Numbered from the stretch's first letter, positions 13,614-24,340 are shown. The stretch: 64,000 nt of DNA from Entoloma clypeatum (GCA_963565915.1 OY751485.1:1488001-1552000), one strand, 5' to 3'. Made by a program: numbers and translations. The notes: generated from the sequence alone by a model not told the origin.

Positions 13614-13687
13614 AGACCAGCTCGGTACAGGTCTTCAACTTGAAGTTTGTGCACCATCCGTTCTGGGTTAGTTCAAGTTATTGCCCA

Positions 13688-13756
13688 CACTAAGATTACC
13701 ATAAATAACCTTACCTAGCCATACAATCGGGTAGCGGGATGGCGTTGAAAGATCGT
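13688..13756 (+). repeat. Left 69-bp terminal-type inverted repeat
   Basis: CACTAAGATTACC at its outer end and GAAAGATCGT at its inner end. It pairs with 23105-23173 with a single mismatch. Confidence 0.88.
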
Positions 13757-14009
13757 ACGACGAATAGTCGAGTTGAGCGTATGGTGGGGGAGGGCGTTGA
13801 AGGAACTTGCCAGTGTATGGACCGATTCATAAGCACACTGGCACAGCCACTCAAACATCTCAATCTACATAGCACTCTGTAATAGTCGACTTCGAGCTCT
13901 CTCCAGATTTCGAACACAACAAGCGAAGTTCATAATGATTTCATGTTACATAGATAGTGGAGGGCGGCGGAAATTGTGATCAACCCGGTACATCGAAACT
14001 CATCACGTC

Positions 14010-16492
14010 TCATGCGGCGACCGTCTTTGGAGAGCACCAAACGGAGTATGTCATACTTGTGTAGCTGTCATTGCTGGATTCGCTGCCATAGTTGGAGGGG
14101 TTGCTCTCGAGGGAATCTCCACGCGAGTGGCGTGCGATTGGCGGCCCAATCCTCTTTTGTTCGACGTTCCAGATTGCTTCTGCCACGTAAACCTCGAATC
14201 GGTAAATCATCTGATACAAAATATGTTTGGGAAGCCAAGCTGGTAGTTGGACGGGATATAGAGTGAAATGGCGACCAGGGATTTGGTATCCCTCTGACAG
14301 GCTAATGAACTCATTGCGCAAAACATTCATGAACTCCCAGCATGAAGGGCAGCAAAGTTTCGAGACCCCTACATCGCGAGGATCGAGTGACTGTAGGAAA
14401 CAAATCAACAAATACTTTGTGATGAAAACGGCCAGTCAAACATACCTTCAAAATCTGAGCAAGTTCGTCGGGCAATATTTTGTCAGGTTCTTGGGAGAGG
14501 CGCGCAAGAGCTGCCAAGATTGATTCACAATGAAGTGAGACATAATGCGTGATGAAGTCGGAGTTCTCGTTCTTCAGGATGGATAAGAACCTGCGGTATA
14601 GCTTGACGTCACGAGTGAATTGGATGATATCTTCGATGTATTCGAAGAACGAGACCCTAGCTTTCCTGCCCGCATTGGGTTCCCCAGAGACATCTTGGCG
14701 GCATGAAAGGTCTAATTTTTTCTGCCCATGCTTGTCAACAGCATCCTGCATGAGGCACTTGAGTTTCTGCCATGACGGCTGGGCGAATAATGACAGTTGC
14801 ATCTCCAAAAGTGTGATCTGGATCCGACGTCCCACTTTGTAAGAGTGATTCTCCAAGACACGCTTCGCCCCCAAGTAACCAATGAGAAGTTTGAATCGGC
14901 TCTGAACCACCTCAGGGTACAATGAGTCAACGACTGCGCCCTCCAACATCTCCTCCGAGGAATCATCGATGTCTCCAGGTTCTTCATCGTCCTGTTTGTC
15001 CTCTTGCCCCTCGACTGATGGCGACTTGTCCTCGCCCCCGGCAAGGTAGAATATATCCAATGTATCCGTCATGCCCTTGATGAATGTGCCGTGCAATTCC
15101 TTCTGCTCGTACTTTGGCGGCACAAGTAGGTGCACCCGTTGCAGGAACATCAGATGCGTCAGGAATGCGTCGGATTCTACAAGAGATGAGAGGAGGCGAG
15201 CGAGGTCCACGATTTGGAGAACATGTTTGTTCACTGTATCCTGTTTGTTGTGCCGGTATTGTTCAGCCAGTTGTTTAAGACAATATATATAAGCCATCGT
15301 GACGGAAATGAGTAACAAATGAAATTCGAAGTAGAGGTTTTCATTCCATAGAATGTAGCCCGGCTTCTCCTCGGACGGGCCCTCGTTAGCGGCGAAGAGC
15401 AACTTTGAGAACTTGGTTGAGGAAGACAATGATGACGACTTTATCTGGTTCAGACCCAATGACGCATCAGCGATTATTGAGAGTACTTCCACCATGCCAC
15501 TGCTTCGCATGGCGCGAAGGTTTCTTGCAAGTCTTGTATCTGTGACCGAAGGAGAATAAGGGTCGCGGCGTTTGACAGATATATCCCGTATAATCCGGTG
15601 GAACTCGTATAGCTGCCCATGAGTAACCCAATGTTGAGTCCGCTGATGCATTTTCTGATGGCAGGCAAGGATGAGGTACTTGAAAAACTGAATGGACATT
15701 GCATCTCGCTCTGCGCCACGATTGACATTGATATATGTGTTCAAATAGTCGCAGAGAGTCGCGGCGTGGTCTTCCCATGATAATTTACGTGTGTCTCTTA
15801 ATCTATATAATAATTCGCCAACAAGCCTCAGAGACGTAGAGTGAATTGTTGATAACTCACTGAAACACATTCGAATTTCTCAAAGTGGGCCAGTAACTCT
15901 TTCCTGGTTTACAAAGGGTTGGGAAGCTGCTGAGAGCGTCACCCAAATCCTCTTTCTTCGCAGGAGCAGCGGGGCTCTCGTTCGGTTTATTTTTCCCCGA
16001 TGGGTTGGCAATGGCGGCAACGCGTAGTGCTCCTCGGTCTGTCTCATATGGTGGCACCCCTTCGCCTTCCAGGTTGGGAGCATCTGTATAGTCGGGAGCT
16101 CGAGTATCACAATCATTGTTCTTGAGGGCAAGAAAACTCGAGGGCGCCTGTTCCTCATCTTTTTCCTGGTCGTATGACATCCCCGCTATAACCTCTTTGT
16201 TCCGCACAAGGAGGGTAACGGCGGCATCCACGACTCGCCGCGGCCTCCGATTCATCAATCGAGCCGATCTCTCCTTCACGGCTTCCTGGGAATTAAACGA
16301 AGGATGACCACCATGGCAGATAGCGGATAGAAGAGTGAGGAGAAGAGACAGGTGGCGGAATAGTTGAAGGAGTTCTTCTTGCCCTAAGTTCCCGTATCTG
16401 GTTTCGAGATCTTGCATGCTGACCGTGACTTTCGGAGCTGGGGGGACTGTAACTTGAACTTGGTCCATCTCCACGACATTAGTCTGTGCCAT
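14010..16492 (-). CDS. Gene A: large protein with C-terminal deaminase-like zinc site
   Basis: About 797 residues in three exons: 16492-15861, 15826-14446 and 14390-14010. The first intron would be only 34 bp, so that junction is uncertain. The second (55 bp, GTATGT...CTACAG) is clear. The C-terminus has LHCES (HxE, near residue 643) and SKLCCPSC (CxxC, near 685-688), then GRHFTLYPVQLPAWLP. This order and spacing fit the OTT_1508-like fungal deaminase family, where His and the two Cys hold zinc and Glu is catalytic; that assignment is from memory. The N-terminal part is helical-looking without a known motif, with an acidic stretch near the middle. Gene C is a paralog with the intron at the same place between HxE and CxxC. 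It is divergent from gene B. Substrate unknown. Confidence 0.72.
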
Positions 16493-17231
16493 CGGGGGGG
16501 AAGTAGCTGCAATCTTGGCTGTACTATGGACCAGAATTGAGATCGGAGGTCAATCCGAGTCAGTCAAGCAACGCTGGCATGTGATTAAACGTGGCACAAC
16601 CTCAGAGACTCGGGGTTCCAAATGGCGACGCCGTCACACTCACAGAAAGTGACTCGCTCACAACGAAGTACTAGTCACCAGTAGTAAGTTCAACTTCTTT
16701 CTTTTTGTTTGGACTCGGATGGCGCTTTACGCCTCCTCAACAATTCGACGTGTCGTCGGTTGTTCATCGTTCTTTCCTTCCTCCTCGTTGGACGGCGCTT
16801 CGCCTCCAACAACGACCCGACTTGTTGTCGGTTGTTCAACCTTCTCCGCTGCGACGTCAGAGCCTCTCGCGCTTGGACTCGGATGGCGCTTTACGCCTCC
16901 TCAACAATCGACGTGTCGTCGGTTGTTCATCGTTCTTTCCTTCCTCTCGTTGGACGGCGCTTCGCCTCCAACAACAACCCGACTTGTCGTCAGTTGTTCA
17001 ACCTTCTCCGCTGCGGCGTCGGAGCCTCTCGCTTTCCACTACTTAGGCTCCACCGTCTTGAGGCCGTTCCGTCTGTGAGGCGTGTCGCCTCTCTTAACAC
17101 GTCCCCCTTCAGGTGTCGACAGAGTGTCGTGCTCATTGTCAGATACGTCCGATTTCGCCAGATGTCTCGAAATTCTTCCCTGTTTACCTAGCACTACAAT
17201 TGGTTGATGTCGTCTCACTGGTTCGTTTCAT
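16493..17231. promoter_or_regulatory. Shared upstream region of divergent genes A and B
   Basis: About 740 bp between two divergent starts. It holds the tandem 163-bp units and the G/C-rich hairpins they carry. A bidirectional promoter is inferred from gene orientation only. Confidence 0.45.
16711..17033. repeat. Two tandem ~163-bp units with short hairpins
   Basis: The units begin GGACTCGGATGGCGCTTTAC at 16711 and 16875 and differ at a few positions. Each has two potential hairpins, GGCGCTTTACGCC and GGCGCTTCGCC, and pairs of GTCGGTTGTTCA boxes. Confidence 0.85.
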
Positions 17232-19496
17232 TTGTCTGTTTCTTCAATACTCTTTCTCATGATTTCAATCAGTTTATTCTCAGAACCTTCAGAACCATGT
17301 CCGCTTTGGCACAAAACCAGACGCAACATCCCGACCACAGGCTTCTATGCCACAGAGCTGGAATGGGACGTACGTCCATTATATCCTGTCCTACTCGCCG
17401 TTCTTTACCAACCTCTTCTAGGAAGATCTGCCTTCGATGGCGTCGTCGGGGCCCGCGTACGTTTCGAGGGTCGCGCAGCTGACGAAGACTATATTATCAC
17501 CTCGCCGAATTATGAAACTATCTTCTTACCTCCTGTTGGGTGTGACCGCTGCGTGTTTCGACGGTACAACTTCCGGTTTGGGGAGGATGACCCACTCGTT
17601 TGGCCGCAACCCTTCATACAAGAATTTCCTCATTATGCATGCATTCGTCGGCCCAGCGCCCTCGAGGACGTCGTGTCCTTGATCCCTGACAGATCTCACA
17701 TGATCGAAGATGGCGTTTTTCGTAACATTGGGAAATTGGATCCCTCCATCCTCGAGCAACTAGTAATCAATGCGCAGGTAGTGTTAGCACGCGCAAAGCC
17801 ATTCGGGGACGTAGAGCTCGTGCAGCGCTTATCATGCCTTTTACGACAGCATCTTAAATTTCTTGAATGGGTGCCGACTGTGTTGGAAAAGATGCAAGTG
17901 GGGGTGCGCGAGACGCAACGGCTTATCACAGAGATTCTTGCTCTGGCGGACTACCATGAAAGATTCCTCCCCGGCATGTCCTCTCGATTAGAGCCCCCAA
18001 CGCGTGTTGCAGACGTCATGGGAGCCTTCACAAGCGATCTCCATGTATGCGACAGGCTCTATCGGGCGGGGATCCCTGTCTGGTTGATGCGGCCTTTGCG
18101 CGAGTTGCCCAGCATACGGGTTGATCGTGCCGTTACTGCCGTGCCTTTCGATAACATGGATGTGCGGAATGAAAACGCTGGACTCGTTCTTGGAAAGCAC
18201 GGGGTTCGCATCTCAAACAGCTGGATTTTCCGCGGGTCACCTGATCAGCCAGAGAAGTACCGGGCCATTCATGGTTATGTCGAGAGGCATTTCAGATATC
18301 CCAACCCGTTTGGATCTGTTCGTGCGGAATTGACCATCATCCCTACATTCTCACAGGAAGGAAGGGAACAGCGGCGGCAACTCTTTTCGCCATGTAGGTC
18401 CTTTCCTTCTTGCCCATTTGTGAGGTTAAATCAGACTTATGTGACAGATGCAAATAATAAAAAAGGAAAGAATCGCCAGCTACCCGCCGGTCGGGATAAA
18501 TTCAAAGACCCACAAAGCCCCATCTACCCTCCAGGGATCCCGACGTGGACAGCTGCACTTCAGGGCATCATGCGTAACACCTCCCAATTCCGCGACAGTA
18601 ATGTGACCGATACTGGTTATGTCTTCCCAGAGCCAGCATCGTTCATTGCGCTCGAGTCAGACGAACGACGCCGAAGTCATTTCTATGCCTGGCTGAAGTA
18701 TAGGAATGTCCTGCTTTTCCGAATGAGCAATGAGGAATACCATGTTGCGACACCTATGCCAAACAAGGAGTGGCGCATACTGCTCGGTCTGGAGTATCTG
18801 AAGCGAGGCCAGCGTGAGCCTTCCTCCAGTACCATGGCAGATATGCAGGAAACGAAAACCAAGAAGCTGAGGGATGCCATGTATCGGTTCCTCCAGGATT
18901 GTATGGATGTAGCAGGCATCGTGGTTCAGGACGATGACTCAGCAACTGTGCAGTGGAATGGCATCGCGTTCAGCTCGCTAGGTGACAAGGAATTCCAGGA
19001 GATACTGTGGGAGCTGGCTGAGCTCAACTTCCGTTTCGAACTCATCGCATTGGATGTTCGCATGTCGGGACATGAGGCTTCCGACCGTCAGAAGCAAGTT
19101 GCAGCTTGCTTCCCTGAGTGTGCGGATGGTGGATCACTGTTGGTGGTCAAACTAGACCAAGCAGGTAACGGTCTGGCTAGTCTCAACTGGGAGCAGAAGT
19201 CCATATTCCTACATGCTCTGAAACGTCTCATCATGACATGGGAAGGTCCCAAATCAGCAATCATTGAATCAGTCAAAGTTCGATGGTCCCATGTTGACAT
19301 TCAGGAGTTGGAGAGGGTTCTCGCCGAATTCTACGTACAAAGCTTTTATAACTGCTTTCGTCGTGCTCCCATCATTCCTCGCCGTCTTTCGCATGCTGTC
19401 ACCTCCGCTGATCTTATTCGACCTGTCAATTTACCTCCTGTGCTCAACCCCACATCTCCTTTCTATTCCGATGTCACCAAATTCTTGCCTCTTTGA
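17232..19496 (+). CDS. Gene B: large conserved-looking agaricomycete protein of unknown function
   Basis: One long reading frame of 754 codons, but the 5' structure is unsure. A 52-bp intron with good ends (17370-17421, GTACGT...CTTCTAG) sits behind the segment GFYATELEWD. After splicing, the frame beginning EDLPSMASSGPAYVSR would be read, which needs a further frame change before NYETIFLPPVG. A 54-bp in-phase intron (18394-18447) also fits. Recognisable blocks are RVADVMGAFTSDLHVCDRLY with AGIPVWLMRP near residues 260-290, and a charged C-terminal half. I have seen proteins with the MGAFT...GIPVW pattern repeatedly in Agaricomycetes but know no function. It lies between the two deaminase-like genes. 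An ATG at 17298 in another frame is an alternative start. Confidence 0.6.
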   Translation: MSVSSILFLMISISLFSEPSEPCPLWHKTRRNIPTTGFYATELEWDVRPLYPVLLAVLYQPLLGRSAFDGVVGARVRFEGRAADEDYIITSPNYETIFLPPVGCDRCVFRRYNFRFGEDDPLVWPQPFIQEFPHYACIRRPSALEDVVSLIPDRSHMIEDGVFRNIGKLDPSILEQLVINAQVVLARAKPFGDVELVQRLSCLLRQHLKFLEWVPTVLEKMQVGVRETQRLITEILALADYHERFLPGMSSRLEPPTRVADVMGAFTSDLHVCDRLYRAGIPVWLMRPLRELPSIRVDRAVTAVPFDNMDVRNENAGLVLGKHGVRISNSWIFRGSPDQPEKYRAIHGYVERHFRYPNPFGSVRAELTIIPTFSQEGREQRRQLFSPCRSFPSCPFVRLNQTYVTDANNKKGKNRQLPAGRDKFKDPQSPIYPPGIPTWTAALQGIMRNTSQFRDSNVTDTGYVFPEPASFIALESDERRRSHFYAWLKYRNVLLFRMSNEEYHVATPMPNKEWRILLGLEYLKRGQREPSSSTMADMQETKTKKLRDAMYRFLQDCMDVAGIVVQDDDSATVQWNGIAFSSLGDKEFQEILWELAELNFRFELIALDVRMSGHEASDRQKQVAACFPECADGGSLLVVKLDQAGNGLASLNWEQKSIFLHALKRLIMTWEGPKSAIIESVKVRWSHVDIQELERVLAEFYVQSFYNCFRRAPIIPRRLSHAVTSADLIRPVNLPPVLNPTSPFYSDVTKFLPL

Positions 19497-20213
19497 TTCG
19501 CTGTCATGTTATCTTTCAAATTTATACCCTCCTCGTTGTTGCGTTGCCTCCCCCATTCGTTTATTCAAGTTTGGCGTCACTTTCGTGAGCCTTTTCTGTC
19601 TTTCATCGTCCAAGTCTGTTGTGGACTTGGCATTAAGCTGTCCTCTGCGACGAAAACAGCTAGTATTCATGTACTTGTCTTTTATACTGATCTAATCTAT
19701 TCGTAAACTATGACATTCGGCCTGAGCTGGTCATGGTGCACCGAGAATTCTCCACTTGAGGAGCATGGTTTGGAATTCAAATCCGGATTTCGTAGGCTAC
19801 TGTGACTGTAAATGACATTAAAATGATACATCAAGCGAACACGCTCAACGATGACTCATATGATATAATAGGGTCTCCCTTGGCAGTAATTTTGACCTTG
19901 CCTCCACTCGTTGCCCGGGCCTGTGCTACTGGTATTCGTTGGTCAGTTCCGGTCAGAATTTTTCATCGTGCTCATTGGCTATGATTTCTCTATTTTTTTT
20001 GGTTATTGCTGGTTCGTCCTTTGTGCATGAGTCTCGCTTCCTCGCTCATGGAGTTATACCACAGGATGATGGAACTACTCAGCGACACTGTTACTTGGAC
20101 GAGACAGTGATTAACTTGAGCATCTTCAAACGCCGCTGAGTTGGCCTCGGAGTCACTCTCACACTCAGTGCTTATTCAGACAAGTTGCGATTGACTCCAA
20201 CGCCCAACTCGAC
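19497..20213. other. Intergenic region between genes B and C
   Basis: About 720 bp with only short ORFs. It should hold the 3' end of B and the promoter of C. I see no repeat or clear TATA box. Confidence 0.4.
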
Positions 20214-22502
20214 ATGGCCACCTTAAAGAAGGCGATGAAGAACTTATTTTCTCCACAACGTCAGGAACAGGAAGAAGATCATCACCGGAGGTTTAGCATC
20301 CTATCCCTGCTTCTCACCCTTGTTGCCACGGTTAATAGCGGACATCCAACGCTCAGTTGTCCTGGGGTTGTTCGCCAAAGGCTCGGCCGAGGCGAAGATA
20401 ACACTGCACAACTCGTCATGGACTCTATACTGGCCATCCTTGTCAGGAACACAGAAGTGATGGCTTGCATGACTTACCAGCGTCGTGGTAAGGCCAGTAT
20501 CCGCACGAAAGCGGTTGTGACTGTCGAAGGCGAGGAGTTGGAAGAACAGCACTCTGACAACTCAAAGTACGGTTTGGCAGTTGCGACGATGACCAATGGC
20601 GACCTTCAGGGACAAGAACAGAAGGACCATTATGTTCTCGTCGCACGGGGGACTAGCGTGTTGAATTGGGGGGCTGACCCAGAGAATGCGGTGTTTAATG
20701 TAGAAACTGGGTGTGTCTCGGATATGTTTCGCATGTACATGCTGACTGTTTTTCACAACAGAGCATCGTTGTCGGCTCACATAGCTACCGTTCAAGAATA
20801 TCTGAATGCCTATAGGATCTGGCCAGGCGAACAACGGAGCAACATGTCTCTTGTATTCTCACGCTATCTCGTTTTGGCTTGCTGGAAGAAGATGCAGAAG
20901 CGGGTCGGCCATTGGGCAATCGTTTGCCTCATACGTCAACTTGCTTCGATGCCGCACAAGGCTTTGTTGCATCTACAAGTGGAACCGTCTACTCAAATAG
21001 ATGGCAGACTTGCGTCCTTGCTGCTCTACATGAACACAGAGGAGCACCTAGCCAACACCCTGTCGTACTATCGACCTGATTATGTTGATGGGGACGATAT
21101 CCCACACTTGCTATCCGCGTGCAAGGATCGGCGGCCTTTATATACCCAGGATACCGCTTTCGAATTTCATCGCCTCATGGTCGGGGCCCTCCTCGCCTAC
21201 GCAGTCCAGCTCGCTCGCGATCGGGTCGACCAAGACGACGGCCTGATTGCGGCCAATGGCATACTTCTTCATGCAATCATATATTCCAGGGCGTTCAAAG
21301 CTCATATGAAGTCCTTGTCCGCCGCCGAGCCTCCAATCCTATACTTGCCCGTGAGCAGCCACGTCAAAGCATACCAGAAGTTTGCCAATGAAAACAAGAT
21401 CATATGCCAGGTGCCTCGCGGCAACCGCGAGCCGCCTAAGGAGGAAACGATGTCGTCTGAGGAAACGACGTCGACTGGGGAGGGAAAAGGGAAGTTGCGC
21501 CTAGATAAGCAAGGGGAATTTCGGGAGTCCCTCTCCGCCACTGGCGGCGAGAACAGGGTCGAGGACGAGATTGTCGATGCAACTACCGAGTCAGAGATGT
21601 TTGTTTCCCCCACGGAGCCAGTCGATCTCAACACAGTTATGCAATCCTGGCTAAAGCTCCTCGTCAAATACCATGCCGCGCAGCGCATCCTGGAAAACTA
21701 TTGTGCAAAGCTAGGAACAGGCGAGGATTCCGAAATTGATATCACGCGTCTAAGTGTCAAGCCCGAGCGAGGGTTTATGCCAGCGTGGCGCGATATTACC
21801 AAGGTCCTCACGTCTGTTCTCGCGAGCGATCCTCATTCTGAACAACCCTCTGCCACCGATCATTCTTTCACCGGGCCCGAGGAGACAATTGAGTACCTCA
21901 AGTCCTACGTTCTCAACACTGTAAAAGCTGGGAAATCTACCGACAACATACTCGAGAAGTTCAGGGACATAATCCATGGGCGTGCACAGCCGATCTGTTA
22001 CACTGTTCATTGTGAAGCTGCCTTGGTGGCATTTGCATCTACAAGTAACCCAGTGTTCCAGGATGATAGATTGACTCCGCTTCACAAGGTACTTATCCTC
22101 TGATGTCGGTCGTTCATTTGATTTCACCTCTTTCAACAGAGATTGGATCGAGAGGAAGTTGCGGTCTCGAAACTTTGCTGCCCTGCTTGCTGGGACCTCA
22201 TCAATATTTTTCAGGGCTTGGACAAATCGCAGTACAACATTGACGGCCGTCATCCCACTATTTTCCCGATACAGTTACCGCCATTGCTCCCTCCCAAGGT
22301 TGTCGAGAAAATGGTGAAGAAATTCGAGGAGTATTTGCGCGTTGAACTTCGGATCATGGAGGAGAATCGGCAGAAACCGGGGTTTGGTAAACTACCCCGC
22401 TCCCCCTCCAGGCAAAGTATCAGTTCGAATGTCTCGTCCCAGACTGTCACTTCCGAGTTCGGTGCTGGGATTTTGAAGATGTTCCGACGTCGCGCCATTT
22501 GA
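20214..22502 (+). CDS. Gene C: paralog of gene A with deaminase-like zinc site
   Basis: 745 residues in two exons, 20214-22088 and 22140-22502, with a 51-bp intron (GTACTT...CAACAG). The protein aligns with gene A along its length: LSILSLLLTLVATVNSGHP against LSLLLTLLSAICHGGHP, KLLVKYHAAQRILENYCAKL against KLLIGYLGAKRVLENHSYKV. It has the same C-terminal motifs, VHCEA (HxE, near residue 599) and SKLCCPAC (CxxC, near 639-642), then GRHPTIFPIQLPPLLP. The intron is at the same codon boundary as in A, which shows common descent. All candidate zinc and catalytic residues are kept. The acidic middle and Ser-rich tail differ. It is transcribed in the same direction as B. Function is inferred from motif only; nucleic-acid or nucleotide deamination is possible. 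Confidence 0.72.
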
Positions 22503-23104
22503 TCTTTTTGTTGTTTTTTTTAAAAAAAATATGCGTACTACGTGAATCTATTGTTTTATATGTGTGACCCATACCTTCAACATGGAACTACCTTGGCGTC
22601 AAGTTCCAACAGCTGTTTTCCCGGCTGATTCAAGTTAATCATCCCATTCCCAATAAAGACCTACATCCGAGTCAAAATCATGGCACGTGCCCTGACACTA
22701 CTAGGCGCCCAATGCAGGCGACAGTATATTTACTGTATATGCCCCCGACCTAAATCACTATACATATACATATATACAAGCATAAGCGGCTGCGCCGCGC
22801 GTCGACAGTGCGAGAGATCATTTTTGTAGCAGTAATTCTTTATATACAATGTTGGTGACCATATCATCGTCTTGGTCATCTGGCAAGATAATACGACAAC
22901 CTTCCCTTCGCCGCACTCGCGATATCGCTTTACATATACATATATATATATGGTATTTACCGTATTTATACAGTAAGCACATAGATAGTACGGTTGGAGC
23001 CTTACTTCGAGGCGGAACTTGAAATTGTAATTTCTTGTTGTTTGGTTTTGTTTGAATGGCAGGGGACTAGGACCCGGAACAGCTTCGTCGCCAACTCAAG
23101 CTAG
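22503..23104. other. Region after gene C with AT microsatellites, no gene
   Basis: It holds a poly-T/poly-A junction at 22506-22530 and TA/ATAC-rich tracts at 22758-22782 and 22931-22951. No coding signal. Confidence 0.5.
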
Positions 23105-23173
23105 ACGATCTTTCAACGCCATCCCGCTACCCGATTGTATGGCTAGGTAAGGTTATTTATGGTAATGTTAGTG
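23105..23173 (-). repeat. Right 69-bp terminal-type inverted repeat ending TAGTG
   Basis: Reverse complement of 13688-13756 with one mismatch. The outer end reads GGTAATGTTAGTG. Confidence 0.88.
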
Positions 23174-23221
23174 AGAAACGTTGACAATAACTAATCCAGA
23201 AAGGATCGTGCACAAACAAGA

Positions 23222-23495
23222 CCTGACTGTGTGGCACACTCTGGATTAGACATATTCTGTCTTCCAAACGGCTTGACCTGGTGTCGGTCGTTCCCGCCTC
23301 GCTACGGGCTTGGGATAGCGCCGGGCCGTTCTCTACGTTGACAATAACTCTGTGTGGCACCTACCGAGCTCTCTGCTCTGGATTAGACATATTCTGTCTT
23401 CCAAACGGCTTGACCTGGTGTCGGTCGTTCCCGCCTCGCTACGGGCTTGGGATAGCGCCGGGCCGTTCTCTGCTGGATTAGTGGTAGACATATCG
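23222..23495 (-). repeat. Two inverted units of the 4.3-5.3 kb satellite
   Basis: GACATATTCTGTCTTCCAAA followed by CGGCTTGACCTGGTGTCGGTC and CCCGCCTCGCTACGGGCTTG occurs twice. This is the reverse complement of the left array units. Confidence 0.85.
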
Positions 23496-23689
23496 TACGT
23501 CAAACGTGCCGCCGAGCCCGGGAGCCGCTGCGCCGTGAAGATTGGATGGGCATGGGTCGACTCGGACAGTGCAAGTTTTAGGTGCGTCTGAATAGTCCAG
23601 AATGCCAGTGCAATTATCCTGACTGAAGGTCTTCACTAGTCTGTATACTCTGTATCGGCCGCTCTGCAGACTATTACTGCCATTTCTAT

Positions 23690-24340
23690 GGGCGGCATCG
23701 CCGACCATCGTATGTTGTCGACTCTACGAAAATCCACCGAAACGCTCATGTTTCTACCCCAAGCTCCTCCGAGTCACCGCAAACGGCTGCTTCTCAGCTT
23801 CGCCCTCCTTGGTGCGATGGCTGCCACATTATCCCTCTTTCACCCTCCTCCCCTCTTTGGCTTCTTTCCTCACCATTGGCTGCCTGCAGTGCAAACGTCG
23901 GAGTTTCGGTGCCTCAGTGGTGGCCATGAATGCGTATCTTCCGACCCTCGCCAAAAAGTCACCCGAAGTGCTCCCAATCCTCGAGGAGATGGACAAAAGG
24001 ACCCTTGAACGACTCCGACGCACATGCTACCTCAGAAGATGCCGATTTGCCACTCATCCAGCACGCGCCATCCGAGGAGGCTCGTTATGAATCTGAACTG
24101 TCCAGAGTCATGTCCCACATCTCGTCGCTTGGTATCGCCCTCGGCTACGGCGCTGGAATCTTCCTCCTCATCGTCGCCCTCACCCCAGTCACAACTGTTA
24201 CATGGCTCCACCTGCGCCCTGCGGGTCGCTTTCGGACTGAGTGGGGTCTGGTGGGCCGTGTTCTCTATCCCTGCTGCCTTGTGGCTGCTGGGTTACGAGA
24301 CAGTTCAATCTACCCGCCACCATCGGCCTTCCCACCTCGT
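23690..24340 (+). pseudogene. atg22: Frameshifted relic of an ATG22-like vacuolar transporter
   Basis: ATG22 proteins are multi-pass major-facilitator permeases that return amino acids from the vacuole after autophagy. Pieces of the family pattern are readable here only by changing frame: LLSFALLGAMAATL near 23790, SVVAMNAYLPTLAKKSPEVL near 23916-23975, SSLGIALGYGAGIFLLIVAL near 24122-24182, and FGLSGVWWAVFSIPAALWLL near 24230-24290. At least three frame changes separate them and no intron ends explain these. Only the middle of the protein is present. It stands alone just outside the satellite and is probably a dead fragment. Identification is from memory of the family. Confidence 0.6.

Larger units (their letters stand above)
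11384..19457. repeat. Second copy of the 8.07-kb duplicated block
   Basis: Begins at the first base after the gap with the sequence found at 3111 and runs to 19457, which corresponds to the last base before the gap. This copy continues into unique sequence, so its genes are complete. Confidence 0.95.
13688..23173. mobile_element. Putative CACTA-type element carrying genes A, B and C
   Basis: The 9.5-kb segment is bounded by 69-bp inverted repeats with 68 of 69 bases identical. The outer ends are CACTA on the left and TAGTG on the right, the termini that give the CACTA (EnSpm) superfamily its name. High identity stops at these ends and also just inside the repeats. No 2-3 bp target duplication is visible (CCA on the left, AGA on the right). 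Weaker inverted similarity continues outward into the satellite, so a longer inverted structure is possible. No transposase is inside; a Plavaka transposase, of the same superfamily, is the next gene to the left and could act in trans. That it moves is inference. Confidence 0.55.

Noticed and set aside
23105..23173. tRNA or small RNA gene in the 69-bp repeat
   Set aside because: It does not fold into a cloverleaf and has no A/B box; the two copies are exactly inverted at element-like ends.
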